A stretch of 64,000 bases of DNA from Myxococcales bacterium (lineage in GTDB: Bacteria; Myxococcota_A; Polyangia; Polyangiales; JAFGIB01): positions 17,430 through 81,429 of the forward strand of contig JAOUOP010000036.1 in the NCBI GenBank assembly GCA_029880325.1. Direction: 5' to 3'. Each line of letters begins with the position of its first letter. The first letter of the stretch is position 1. The notes beneath the pieces are model-generated. The model did not search any database, had not been told where the DNA came from, and was given only the letters and a program-made list of their open reading frames with translations. Positions 48,008-57,196 of this stretch are shown piece by piece. The position numbers and the translations under genes were made by a program.

Positions 48008-48868
48008 ATGAGCGCCCAGGTCCTCCGACATCCCATCGCCACGTCCATCCCGACGCTCGCGTGCGCGCTACTGCTCAGCTGCGGCGGCTCCCAGGCCGGT
48101 CGCCCCGGCCCCTGCGAGGCGGGCCGGCCCGGCTGCGGCGAGCCGGCCCCCGAGCCCGCGGCCGCGGTTGAAGAAGACAACAGCGATCCGCAGAGCGCCG
48201 CCGACAAGATGTGGCACCACTTCTGGGACGTGATGCACGCGCGCGACGCGGTCGTCGCAGGCGAACTCGAGGCCGTGCGCGATCCGCTCCAGCGCATCGC
48301 CGATGGCAAGTGGGGCATGGAGATTCCCAACGATTGGCGCGACTGGATCGGTGAGATGCAGGCCCAGGCCCAGAAGGGCGCCGGCGCCAAGAGCCTCGAG
48401 GAAGCGGCCGTGGCCGTGACGGCCGTGGCGACCCAATGCGGCGAGTGCCATCGCACCACCCGCGGCGGTCCGCGCGCCGACGCCAACGTCGAGGGCTATG
48501 CCGCCTCCGATGGGGAGGGCGCGAGCCTCAAGCTGCGCATGGCGCGCCATGTGTGGGCGGTGGAGCAGCTGTGGCTGGGGCTGACCGTGCCCGACCATCC
48601 GGCCTGGATGAAGGGGGCCGAGGCGTTGGTGGCCAAGGCCGAGCCGACGGCCGAAGAAGCCGCGGCGGGCAGTGGCACAGCGGAGACGCCGGCTGCTGAA
48701 GAGGCCGAGGCCCCCGAGCCCTCGCCGATGCAGCAGAGCTTCGCGGCGCTCGAAGACCTGGGCAAGCGCGCCCTGGAGGCGGGTCAACCGGCAGCCAAAG
48801 GCAAACTCTACGCCGAGCTGCTGGCCCGCTGCAGCAGCTGCCATCGCGACAGCGGCATTGGCCGCTAG
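48008..48868 (+). CDS. c-type cytochrome-like lipoprotein with two CxxCH sites
   Basis: A 286-residue lipoprotein. Lipobox LLLSC at Cys25, then a linker rich in Cys, Gly and Pro. Two haem-attachment motifs are visible: CGECH near residue 145 and CSSCH near 278, about eight residues from the end. A WHHFWDVMHARDAVVAGEL helix could supply a His ligand. The layout recalls a duplicated cytochrome c'-like or methanol-dehydrogenase-type small carrier. The electron partner is unknown; the cox genes downstream are one possibility. Confidence 0.68.
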   Translation: MSAQVLRHPIATSIPTLACALLLSCGGSQAGRPGPCEAGRPGCGEPAPEPAAAVEEDNSDPQSAADKMWHHFWDVMHARDAVVAGELEAVRDPLQRIADGKWGMEIPNDWRDWIGEMQAQAQKGAGAKSLEEAAVAVTAVATQCGECHRTTRGGPRADANVEGYAASDGEGASLKLRMARHVWAVEQLWLGLTVPDHPAWMKGAEALVAKAEPTAEEAAAGSGTAETPAAEEAEAPEPSPMQQSFAALEDLGKRALEAGQPAAKGKLYAELLARCSSCHRDSGIGR

Positions 48869-49024
48869 AGCGGCGACCGGTTTGAAATCGCCGCAACTTC
48901 GCGAGGGAGAGCCGGTGCAGCGTGCCGTTACGGCGCCGAAGTCGTAGCCCAGCTACTTCGAGGCGCCGTTGCGGTGCGCTGGGCCCGCTAAACCCGCGAA
49001 GTTGTGGCGATTTCAAACCGATCG
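48869..49024. repeat. Palindromic 156-base element, copy 1
   Basis: First of two tandem copies. Its ends are a 30-base inverted repeat with two mismatches (48874-48903 against 48995-49024). Inside, gcagcgtgccg...gccgaagt is complementary, imperfectly, to acttcgaggcgcc...gcgctgg, so the whole unit could fold into one long hairpin. It starts directly after the stop codon of the cytochrome-like gene. It codes for nothing recognisable. Confidence 0.85.
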
Positions 49025-49033
49025 GTGCTCGAG

Positions 49034-49189
49034 AGCGGCGACCGGTTTGAAATCGCCGCAACTTCGCGAGGGAGAGCCGGTGCAGCGTGCCGTTACGGTG
49101 CCGAAGTCGTAGCCCAGCTACTTCGAGGCGCCGTTGCGGTGCGCTGGGCCCGCTAAACCCGCGAAGTTGTGGCGATTTCAAACCGATCG
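49034..49189. repeat. Palindromic 156-base element, copy 2
   Basis: Second copy, separated from the first by gtgctcgag. It differs from copy 1 at one base (T at 49099 for C at 48934). Same 30-base terminal inverted repeat (49039-49068 against 49160-49189). It ends 31 bases before the HprK-like gene. Confidence 0.85.
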
Positions 49190-49220
49190 CCGCGCCAGGT
49201 AACTGGTAGACTCTCGCGCG

Positions 49221-50063
49221 ATGGAGCCCTTCGTATTCGGCGGCGTTCGCTTCGAGCTGCGTGACGCCATCGGCTTGGAGCTCGACGCCGAGGACGCGCG
49301 CTATTGTTTCGCCGCCGACGCGCCGAGCCTGGCGACGCTTGAGCTCGATCTCGAGCGCGAGAGGGAGAACGCGAGCGAGGGCGAGAGCCCTGAACATCGG
49401 GATGCCGGCATCACCTGGCAGCGCGGGCCCGAACGCATCGACTTGCGAAGCCGCGGACTCGCGGCCGAGCTGAAGTGCTCGGGCGAAGGCCGCTACCTGG
49501 GACGGGCGCGGGTGGACGCCGGGCAGCGCACGCTGACCACGGTGATGAACGCGGCGGCCTGCGCCCTGAGCTACGCCAGCGGCGGCCTGATCCTGCACGC
49601 CGCGGCGATCACCGACGGCCAGCGGGCGGTCGCGCTCATCGGTCCCAGCGGCGCGGGCAAGACCACCGCGCTCAGACAGAGCGGAGCGGCGCGCTTCTAT
49701 GCCCTGGACCGCATCTCCGTGGCCCGCCGCGGTGGGCGCGTGTGGGCATGGCCGCTGGCCGGAGGCGAAGAGGTCGATCGGCAACAGTACCGGGAGGGCG
49801 TGCTCGAGCTGGCAACGTTGGTCCGGGTGGGCCGGGCCCAGCAGCCGCGCGTGGAGCGGGCGACCGGACCGGCGGCGATGCTGCTGATCCGCGAGTCCAC
49901 GCACGCTCCGCAGCAGCGCGGACTGGAGGGCGAAGACGAGGCGAACCTGCTCGAGCGGGCGTTCGAGTTGTCCACCGCCATGCCGGTGTATCGGCTGTGG
50001 GCGCCCCTCGAGCGCGGCGCCGATGGAACCGGGGCTTCGAGCCTCAGCATCCCCTGGGAGTGA
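49221..50063 (+). CDS. HPr-kinase-like P-loop protein
   Basis: A 280-residue protein. The block GGLILHAAAI followed by Walker A GPSGAGKT (residues 141-148) is the mark of HPr kinase C-terminal-like ATPases, a group also found beside PqqD-type and sulfotransferase-like genes. The HPr kinase signature loop is not evident, so a true PTS role is unlikely. The gene is 37 bases ahead of coxD and probably in the same transcript; a kinase role in Cox maturation is only a guess. Confidence 0.65.
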   Translation: MEPFVFGGVRFELRDAIGLELDAEDARYCFAADAPSLATLELDLERERENASEGESPEHRDAGITWQRGPERIDLRSRGLAAELKCSGEGRYLGRARVDAGQRTLTTVMNAAACALSYASGGLILHAAAITDGQRAVALIGPSGAGKTTALRQSGAARFYALDRISVARRGGRVWAWPLAGGEEVDRQQYREGVLELATLVRVGRAQQPRVERATGPAAMLLIRESTHAPQQRGLEGEDEANLLERAFELSTAMPVYRLWAPLERGADGTGASSLSIPWE

Positions 50064-50100
50064 GTGGTGCTACGCTTGTCGGCAGCCCAAAGGAGCTGCC

Positions 50101-51009
50101 TTGAACGCGGAAGCTGAAGCATTCGCCGGTTTCACCTCGGTGGAGCAGACCCGATCATCCCTGCTCGCTCAGGGTTATGTAGCCGAAAGCGGCCTCGGCA
50201 CCTGCGTCTTCCTGGCCCTGGCCATGGGCAAACCACTGCTGCTGGAAGGGGCGGCGGGGGTCGGCAAGACCGAAGTCGCCAAGGTGCTGGCCGCTGCGCT
50301 CGAGACCACGTTGATCCGCATCCAGTGTTACGAGGGCCTGGATGTGCACCACGCGGTCTACGAGTGGAATTACCCGCGCCAGCTTTTGGAATTGCAACGC
50401 CGGGGGGCACTGCACGAGGACGGGCCGAGCCAGGAACGCGACATCTTCTCCGAAGACTTTCTGCTGCGGCGGCCGATCCTGCAGGCCATCGACCAGAGTC
50501 ACGAGCGCTCCCCGGTGCTGCTGATCGACGAGCTCGACCGCGCCGACGAGGAGTTCGAAAGCTATCTGCTGGAGCTGCTGTCGGACTTTCAGGTGACGAT
50601 TCCGGAACTCGGAACGCTCAGGGCCCGGCATCGACCGGTGGTGATCTTGACTTCCAATCGCACCCGCGAGCTGCACGATGCTCTCAAACGCCGCTGCGCC
50701 TATTACTGGGTCGACTATCCGACGGTGGACAAGGAGCTCGAAATCGTCGGCATCAAACGCCCCCAGGTACCCGCCAAGCTGGCCAAGCAGCTGGTCGCCT
50801 TCGTCCAGCGCCTGCGCCAGCAGGAGCTGCAGAAAGCGCCCGGCGTCGCCGAGACCCTCGAGTGGGGGCAAGCACTGATGAAGTTGGGCGTGCGCGAGCT
50901 GTCGAGCGAGACGCTGGAGGGGGCGTGGGGCTTTTTGCTCAAGGCCCAGGAAGACATCGACCGCGTGCGCGCCATGGCTCCCCAGCTTCTGCAAGAGCTT
51001 TCGGCGTGA
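50101..51009 (+). CDS. coxD: MoxR-type AAA+ ATPase, CoxD
   Basis: A 302-residue MoxR/CoxD ATPase. Walker A GAAGVGKT is at residues 50-57, Walker B VLLIDELDRADEEFE follows, and ILTSNRTRELHDALKRRC is the sensor/arginine-finger region. In Oligotropha CoxD is needed for sulfuration of the Mo site. The start is probably TTG 50101 with AAAGGAG seven bases upstream; the frame is open farther up. Its stop overlaps coxE (GTGA). Confidence 0.87.
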   Translation: MNAEAEAFAGFTSVEQTRSSLLAQGYVAESGLGTCVFLALAMGKPLLLEGAAGVGKTEVAKVLAAALETTLIRIQCYEGLDVHHAVYEWNYPRQLLELQRRGALHEDGPSQERDIFSEDFLLRRPILQAIDQSHERSPVLLIDELDRADEEFESYLLELLSDFQVTIPELGTLRARHRPVVILTSNRTRELHDALKRRCAYYWVDYPTVDKELEIVGIKRPQVPAKLAKQLVAFVQRLRQQELQKAPGVAETLEWGQALMKLGVRELSSETLEGAWGFLLKAQEDIDRVRAMAPQLLQELSA

Positions 51010-52217
51010 GCGATGCGGGCAGCGGCCCGGATGCGCCGACACCGGCGCTTGGCGTCGAGGCCCAGGTCTTCGCGCGCAACCTGCTGATGCTGCCCTATTT
51101 GCTGCGACGGGCCGGCGTGCCGGTTTCCACGGGGCAAACCCTGAGCTGGCTCGACGCCCTGACCCGCGTCGAACTCGGCGACCGCTCCCAGGTCTACCAC
51201 GCCTCGCGGGCGCTGCTGACCACCAGCGTGGAGCACTTCCGCATCTTCGACCTCTTCTTCGCCAAACTTCTGGCGGCACCCGATGTGATGGCGCCCGGCA
51301 AAAAACGCCGGCCGCGCGCCCAACGACGCAAGGCCGAGCCCGCGCTGCTGTCCTACATGGCCGACAAGCTACGCCCCTTCGAAGCCGAAACCGAGCTCGA
51401 GGATCGCGATCGCCGCGGTAGCTACAGCGCCGCCGAGCGGCTTCAAAGCCGGAGCTTCGGCGCCATGAGCGAACGGGAACTGGAGCAGGTCAAGCGCCTG
51501 ATTCAAGACTTCCGCTGGCAGGCGATTTACCGCAAGACCCGGCGCTTCGAAGTCGCCGCACGGGGACAAAGTCTGGCCATGCGCCGGGTGTTGGCCTCGG
51601 CGGCTCGCCACGGCGGCCATGCACTCGAGCTGCCGCGCCTGCGCCGCAAGGAAAAGCAGCGGCCCATCGTACTGCTGGCCGACATCAGTGGTTCCATGGA
51701 GCGCTACGCCCGCCTCGTCCTGCATTTCTTTTGCGCCCTGACCCACGCCTACAAAAACGTCGAGGCCTTCGCCTTCGGCACGCGCCTGACACGCCTGACC
51801 CCGGCCCTGCGGCTGAAGAACGTCGACCGTGCCGTCGCAGAGGCCTCCGGGCAGATTCACGACCTGGCAGGAGGCACGCGCATCGGGCAGTGTCTCTCGA
51901 GCTTCAATCGACGCTGGGCGGGCCGCACCCTGGGCCGTGGCGCCATCGTGGTCATTCTCAGCGACGGCTGGGACCGCGGCGACACCGCCCTGTTAACCCG
52001 CGAGCTATCGTTCATCGCCCGACGCTGCCACCGATTGATCTGGCTAAACCCACTGCTTGCGCGACAGGGCTACGAGCCACGTGCACAGGGCATGGCCGCC
52101 GCTTTGCCCTACCTCGACGACTTTCTTCCGCTCGATAAGCTCAGAGATATCAGCGACTTGGCGAAGCACCTGGCCAAATTGCAGCCAGGCCGTGGATCGC
52201 GCGTGGCGTTTCACTAG
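51006..52217 (+). CDS. coxE: vWA-domain protein CoxE
   Basis: A 403-residue cytoplasmic protein of the CoxE family. The vWA MIDAS DISGSM starts at residue 226 after a long basic N-terminal half, and LSDGWDRGD is the second metal-ion loop. CoxE works with CoxD and has been linked to copper insertion. It starts with GTG 51006 in the coxD stop overlap, so the pair is coupled. Confidence 0.88.
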   Translation: MSDAGSGPDAPTPALGVEAQVFARNLLMLPYLLRRAGVPVSTGQTLSWLDALTRVELGDRSQVYHASRALLTTSVEHFRIFDLFFAKLLAAPDVMAPGKKRRPRAQRRKAEPALLSYMADKLRPFEAETELEDRDRRGSYSAAERLQSRSFGAMSERELEQVKRLIQDFRWQAIYRKTRRFEVAARGQSLAMRRVLASAARHGGHALELPRLRRKEKQRPIVLLADISGSMERYARLVLHFFCALTHAYKNVEAFAFGTRLTRLTPALRLKNVDRAVAEASGQIHDLAGGTRIGQCLSSFNRRWAGRTLGRGAIVVILSDGWDRGDTALLTRELSFIARRCHRLIWLNPLLARQGYEPRAQGMAAALPYLDDFLPLDKLRDISDLAKHLAKLQPGRGSRVAFH

Positions 52218-52534
52218 CGATCCCGCTACCATTCTGCCCTGCGCTAGCGGTACATCAACTCAGAGTGTCCCTCACGCTCGAGCCCATGCGAAGCCTCGGG
52301 TTCGCGCACTCGAGGCATCACCCTGCGTGAAATGTGGGGGTTTGCGAGCGAATGTGGGTGCCCGCAGAATTTCGAAAGGGTCCCCAGGGGATCCTCCCCA
52401 CAAGAACGCCGGTTTTGCGAAATGAAACGTGTCAGGTTTTCGACCATGGGGCCGTATTGACTATGGGCTTGTGCCCATGGCGGCGCAGGCCGCGATGATG
52501 GATCCTCGGGACCGTCATCAATGGAGAGAGACGG
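52218..52534. other. Gene-free stretch between coxE and coxG
   Basis: These 317 bases hold no convincing gene. It probably carries a promoter for coxG-M-S-L: ttgact at 52456 could be a -35 box, but a good -10 is not evident. A tgggcttgtgccca dyad follows it immediately. Confidence 0.4.
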
Positions 52535-53317
52535 ATGGACATTGGCGGCGAATATCTATTCGATGCTCCCCAACAATACGTGTGGGATGCACTTCGCGAT
52601 CCAAAGGTGCTCACGACCGTGATGCCGGGGGGCGAAGGCTTCGAGGAGACCGGCAGCAACGAGTACGTCGGCATCCTCAACATCAAGGTCGGTCCCGTAC
52701 GCGGCAAGTTCAAGGGCGAGATCAAACTGCAGGACATCCAGGAGCCCGATAGCTACACCATGGTGGTCGACGGCAAGGGAGCGCCAGGCTTCGTCAAGGC
52801 CACCGGCAACGTCAAGCTCGAGGCCCGCGACCGCCAGACGCTGCTTCAGTACTCGGGCAAGGCCCAGGTCGGCGGCAAGATCGCCAGCGTCGGACAGCGT
52901 CTGATGGATACCTCGGCCCGCTCGATCATCCGCCAGAGCCTCGAGGGCCTCAACGACTACCTGCAAAAGAAGTTGGCCTACGACAGCGAGCAGTCAGCGG
53001 CCGCCGCTCCGCCCCAGGCAGCAAGCGAAGCGGAGGCCAAAGCGCCGCCCGAAACGGAGGCCAAAGCGCCCGCGACTGAAGACGCCGCAGCGCCGGCCAG
53101 CGCCCAAAGAGGTGCCGCGGACGCGAAAGACGCCGCCGAAAAGGCGCCCGAGGCCAAGCCCGCCGACTTCCAGTACACGCCGCCGAGCCAGGCCGAGCTC
53201 GCGCGCCGCGTGGCCCAGGACGTGGCGGCCGAGATGATTCCGAAACCGGTGCGCATCACGCTCCTCATCGGCTTCGGTGCGGTTTTGGGTGCGCTTGCCT
53301 GCTGGCTGCTTCGCTGA
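52535..53317 (+). CDS. coxG: CO dehydrogenase accessory protein CoxG (SRPBCC domain)
   Basis: A 260-residue protein. The first 145 residues are the CoxG SRPBCC/START-like domain (YLFDAPQQYVWDALRDPKVLTTVMPG, then YSGKAQVGGKIASVGQRLM). A Glu/Ala-rich linker follows and a single C-terminal membrane segment near 240-258 (LLIGFGAVLGALACWLL). CoxG anchors CO dehydrogenase to the membrane and passes electrons to quinone. ATG 52535 with GAGAGAGACGG upstream. Confidence 0.88.
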   Translation: MDIGGEYLFDAPQQYVWDALRDPKVLTTVMPGGEGFEETGSNEYVGILNIKVGPVRGKFKGEIKLQDIQEPDSYTMVVDGKGAPGFVKATGNVKLEARDRQTLLQYSGKAQVGGKIASVGQRLMDTSARSIIRQSLEGLNDYLQKKLAYDSEQSAAAAPPQAASEAEAKAPPETEAKAPATEDAAAPASAQRGAADAKDAAEKAPEAKPADFQYTPPSQAELARRVAQDVAAEMIPKPVRITLLIGFGAVLGALACWLLR

Positions 53318-53356
53318 GGCTTTTCATCGAGAGCGTTTGCACGAAGGGAGACGTCC

Positions 53357-54223
53357 ATGATTCCGGGTGAGTTCGAATACCATGCGCCGAGCAGCGTTCA
53401 GGACGCCGTCGCGTTGCTCGCCAAGCATCGCGACGAGGCGAAAATCCTCGCCGGTGGGCAAAGTCTGATCCCCGCCATGCGCTTTCGTCTGGCAGCGCCC
53501 GAGATCCTCATCGATCTCAATGGCATCGGCGGGCTCGACCAGCTCGAAGAGCAGGGTTCAGAGCTGTGCATCGGCGCCATGACCCGCGAAAGCGCGCTCG
53601 AAGAGTCCGACCTGGTTCAAAAGCGCTATCCGCTGCTGGCAGACGCCGCGGCGGTGATCGCCGACCCGGTGGTACGCAACATGGCCACCGTCGGCGGCAA
53701 CGTGGCCCACGCCGACCCCGCCAACGATCATCCCGCGGTGATGCTGGCCTACGGCGCCACCGTCTATGCCGAAGGGCCCAAGGGCAAGCGCAGCATCGCC
53801 ATCGACGACTTCTTCCTCGATCTCTTCGAAAACGCCCTCGAGATCGACGAGATCCTCACCGAGCTGCGGATTCCGGCGCCCACCAAGGGCTCCGGCGGCG
53901 CCTACATGAAGCTCGAGCGCAAGGTGGGCGACTACGCCATCTCCGGGGTCGCGGTCCAGCTGGTGATGGACGGTTCCACCTGCAAGGATGTGCGCATCGG
54001 CCTGACCAATGTGAGTCCGGCGCCGATGCGGGCGAAAAACGCCGAGCAGGAGCTGATCGGCAAGGCCGTGGACGCCGCGGCCATCGCCGCCGCTGCCAAG
54101 GCCGCCGCCGGCGAGTGCGACCCCTCTGCGGATCTGCGCGGCGGCGTGGACTACAAGCGGGACATGACCCGGGTGCTGACCGAGCGTGCGCTCGTGCGCG
54201 CCGTCGAACGGAGCAAGGAGTAG
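53357..54223 (+). CDS. coxM: CO dehydrogenase FAD-binding medium subunit
   Basis: A 288-residue flavoprotein subunit of the molybdenum hydroxylase family. FAD-binding motifs AGGQSLIPAM near residue 32 and TVGGNVAHADPANDHPAV near 112 are present; the C-terminal CO_deh_flav_C domain follows. It takes electrons from the FeS subunit and passes them on. GGGAG precedes ATG 53357. coxS begins four bases after its stop. Confidence 0.93.
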   Translation: MIPGEFEYHAPSSVQDAVALLAKHRDEAKILAGGQSLIPAMRFRLAAPEILIDLNGIGGLDQLEEQGSELCIGAMTRESALEESDLVQKRYPLLADAAAVIADPVVRNMATVGGNVAHADPANDHPAVMLAYGATVYAEGPKGKRSIAIDDFFLDLFENALEIDEILTELRIPAPTKGSGGAYMKLERKVGDYAISGVAVQLVMDGSTCKDVRIGLTNVSPAPMRAKNAEQELIGKAVDAAAIAAAAKAAAGECDPSADLRGGVDYKRDMTRVLTERALVRAVERSKE

Positions 54224-54227
54224 CGCC

Positions 54228-54716
54228 ATGAGCCGACACCAAGTCTCGATCACGATCAACGGAAAAGCCTACACGCGCGAGGTCGATGCACGCACGCTGC
54301 TGGTGCACTTCATCCGCGAAGAGGTGGGTTTGACCGGTACGCACATCGGCTGCGACACCACCAGCTGCGGCGCCTGCACCGTCTTGCTCGACGGAAAGTC
54401 GGTCAAGAGCTGCACCGTCTTTGCAGTCACGGCCAACGGCAAGGAGCTGCTGACGGTGGAGGGCCTGGCCCAGGGCAAGGAGTTACACCCGATCCAGGAA
54501 GGCTTCTGGGAAAAGCACGGCTTGCAATGCGGCTACTGCACCCCCGGCATGATGATCAGCGCCAAGCACCTGCTCGACCGCAATGCAAACCCCACCGAGG
54601 CCCAGATCCGCGAAGGCCTCTCGGGCAACCTCTGCCGTTGCACCGGCTACAACAACATCGTCGAAGCGGTCCAATACGCCGCCGAAAAGATGCGCTCCGA
54701 TTCGGGCGCGGAGTGA
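54228..54716 (+). CDS. coxS: CO dehydrogenase 2Fe-2S small subunit
   Basis: A 162-residue iron-sulfur subunit with two [2Fe-2S] sites: the plant-ferredoxin type (GCDTTSCGACTVLLDGKSVKSC) and the C-terminal helical type (CGYCTPGM ... CRCTGYNNI). GCAAGGAG precedes ATG 54228. It links coxM and coxL. Confidence 0.94.
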   Translation: MSRHQVSITINGKAYTREVDARTLLVHFIREEVGLTGTHIGCDTTSCGACTVLLDGKSVKSCTVFAVTANGKELLTVEGLAQGKELHPIQEGFWEKHGLQCGYCTPGMMISAKHLLDRNANPTEAQIREGLSGNLCRCTGYNNIVEAVQYAAEKMRSDSGAE

Positions 54717-54723
54717 GCCAGCC

Positions 54724-57177
54724 ATGACCTACCACCGCCCTGACAAAGACCACCACCTGGAAGACCGTTTCGAGGAACACAGCGCCGTTCCCCACGATCC
54801 CCCCATAGAGGCCACCAGCGACGAAGTGCGCGTGCGCACGCCGGACAACATCAGCGGCATGGGCCACCGCATGAAGCGCAAGGAAGACCCGCGCTTCATC
54901 CGCGGCATGGGCCGCTACGTGGACGACGTGAAGCTGCCGGACATGCTGCACATGGACATCGTGCGCAGCCCCTACGCCCACGCGCGCATCAAGGAGATCG
55001 ACGCCAGCGCCGCTCTGGAGATGCCTGGCGTCGTGGCCGTGATCACGGGCAAGGACCTGGAAGCCCACAAGCTCCACTGGATGCCCACCCTGATGAACGA
55101 CACCCAGATGGTCTTGCCCACCGACAAGGTCGTCTACTACGCGCAGGAGGTCTGTGCGGTGATCGCCACCGATCGCTACATCGCAGCCGATGCCATCGAG
55201 CAGATCATGGTGGACTACGAGCCACTCGATCCCGTTGTCGACCCCTTCGAGGCGCTCGAGGACAAGGTCATCGTGCGTGACGACAAGGAGCTGAAGACCA
55301 ATCGCATTTGGCACTGGGAGGCCGGCGACAAGGCGGCCACCGACGAGGCCTTCAAGAACGCAGCCCACGTCGTCAAGCAATCGATGCACATTCCGCGCAT
55401 CCACGTCTCGTCCATCGAAACCTGCGGCATGGTCGCCAACTACAACGTCGCGACCGAGAAGATGCAGCTGTACATGACCTCGCAGGCGCCCCACGCCCAC
55501 CGCACGGTCTTTTCCATGGTCAGCGGCATCCCGGAGCAGAAGATCCAGATCATCTCCCCCGACATCGGCGGCGGCTTCGGCGGCAAGGTGCCGGTCTACC
55601 CCGGCTACGTGATCTGCGCGGTGGCCAGTCTCCTGATCGGCAAGCCCGTCAAGTGGATCGAGGACCGCAGCGAAAACCTGCAGGCCGACTCCTTCGCCCG
55701 CGACTACCACATCACCGCAGAGCTGGCCGCCGATGCCGACGGCAAGATCGTGGGCCTGCGCGTGGATACCCTGGCCGACAACGGCTGCGCTGACGCCGCC
55801 GCCAACCCCTCGAAGTTCCCGGCGGGCCTGTATTCGATCTGCACCGGCTCCTACGACTTCAAGGCCGCGCACGTCAACGTCGACGCGGTCTACACCAACA
55901 AACCACCGGGCGGCGTCGCCTACCGCTGCTCGTTCCGTGTGACCGAAGCGGTGCACATGATCGAGCGCATGGTCGACATCATGGCCCACGACCTGAAGGT
56001 CGACCCGGCCGAGTTCCGCAAGAAGAACTTCATCAAGGCCGAGGATTTCCCCTACAAGTCCCCCACCGGCTGGGTCTACGACAGCGGCAACTACCACGCC
56101 GCGCTGCAAAAGGCGCTCGACCAGATCGACTACGACGGACTGCGCAAGGAGCAGGAAGAAGCCCGCAAGCAGGGCCGGCTGATGGGCATCGGCATCTCGA
56201 GCTTCACCGAGGTGGTGGGTGCCGGACCCTCGCGCGACTACGACATTCTCGGCATCAAGATGTTCGACTCGGCCGAGATCCGTATCCATCCGACGGGCAA
56301 GGCCATCGCGCGCTTTGGCACCAAGTCCCAGGGCCAGGGCCACGAGACCACCTACGCGCAGATCGTGGCCGAGGAGCTGGGGCTGCCGGCCTCGGACGTG
56401 GAGGTCGAGGAGGGAGATACCGACACCGCGCCCTACGGCCTCGGTACCTACGCCAGCCGCTCGACCCCCACGGCGGGCGCCGCCGGCGCCCTGGCGGCGC
56501 GCAAGATCCGCGCGAAGGCCAAGAAAATCGCCGCCTATCTGCTGGAAGTCGGAGAGGATGACTTGGAGTGGAATACCGACCGCTTCCAGGTGAAGGGCTC
56601 GCCCGACCAGAGCAAGACGATCCAGGAGATCGCCTTTGCGGCCTACACCAACCATCCGCCGGGCATGGAAGCCGGGCTCGAGGCCATCGACTACTACGAT
56701 CCGCCGAACCTCACCTTCCCCTTCGGCAGCTACGTCTGCGTGGTCGACATCGACACCGGCACCGGCATGATCAAGGTGCGTCGCTTCGTCGCCATCGACG
56801 ACTGCGGCCACATCATCAATCCGATGATCGTCGAGGGCCAGGTGCACGGTGGCTTGACCATGGGTTTGGCCCCGGCGCTCTTCGAGCAGATCGTGTACGA
56901 CGAGAATGGCACCTGCCTGACGGGCACCTTCTCGGACTACCTCTTGCCCACGGCCGTGGAGTCCCCGAAGTGGGAAACGGGCCACACCATCACGCCGTCG
57001 CCGCACCATCCGCTCGGCGCCAAGGGCGTCGGCGAGTCGCCCACCGTGGGTGCGCCGCCGGCGATCGCCAACGCCGTCGTCGATGCCCTGTGGCACCTGG
57101 GCGTGCGGCACCTGGACATTCCGATCACGCCTCAAAAGGTGTGGAAGGCCCTGCGCGACGCCGGTATCCAGGGCTAG
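54724..57177 (+). CDS. coxL: Form I CO dehydrogenase large (Mo-Cu) subunit
   Basis: An 817-residue catalytic subunit oxidising CO with water to CO2. The diagnostic form I loop AYRCSFR is present with Cys402, the ligand of copper in the [CuSMoO2] site; form II enzymes carry AYRGAGR. The catalytic Glu is probably Glu771 in GAKGVGESP. Other molybdenum hydroxylase blocks are GGGFGGK and the MCD-binding QGQGHETTYAQ. The N-terminal 40 residues, which are charged, exceed the usual start. The gene follows coxS by seven bases. Confidence 0.94.
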   Translation: MTYHRPDKDHHLEDRFEEHSAVPHDPPIEATSDEVRVRTPDNISGMGHRMKRKEDPRFIRGMGRYVDDVKLPDMLHMDIVRSPYAHARIKEIDASAALEMPGVVAVITGKDLEAHKLHWMPTLMNDTQMVLPTDKVVYYAQEVCAVIATDRYIAADAIEQIMVDYEPLDPVVDPFEALEDKVIVRDDKELKTNRIWHWEAGDKAATDEAFKNAAHVVKQSMHIPRIHVSSIETCGMVANYNVATEKMQLYMTSQAPHAHRTVFSMVSGIPEQKIQIISPDIGGGFGGKVPVYPGYVICAVASLLIGKPVKWIEDRSENLQADSFARDYHITAELAADADGKIVGLRVDTLADNGCADAAANPSKFPAGLYSICTGSYDFKAAHVNVDAVYTNKPPGGVAYRCSFRVTEAVHMIERMVDIMAHDLKVDPAEFRKKNFIKAEDFPYKSPTGWVYDSGNYHAALQKALDQIDYDGLRKEQEEARKQGRLMGIGISSFTEVVGAGPSRDYDILGIKMFDSAEIRIHPTGKAIARFGTKSQGQGHETTYAQIVAEELGLPASDVEVEEGDTDTAPYGLGTYASRSTPTAGAAGALAARKIRAKAKKIAAYLLEVGEDDLEWNTDRFQVKGSPDQSKTIQEIAFAAYTNHPPGMEAGLEAIDYYDPPNLTFPFGSYVCVVDIDTGTGMIKVRRFVAIDDCGHIINPMIVEGQVHGGLTMGLAPALFEQIVYDENGTCLTGTFSDYLLPTAVESPKWETGHTITPSPHHPLGAKGVGESPTVGAPPAIANAVVDALWHLGVRHLDIPITPQKVWKALRDAGIQG

Positions 57178-57196
57178 GATCCGAGCCGAGCCCATC

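Noticed and set aside
48869..49189. CRISPR array
   Set aside because: Only two long repeats with a 9-base spacer and no cas genes nearby.
52429..52752. Small plus-strand frame overlapping the coxG start
   Set aside because: It runs out of frame into coxG and has no start signal or domain.
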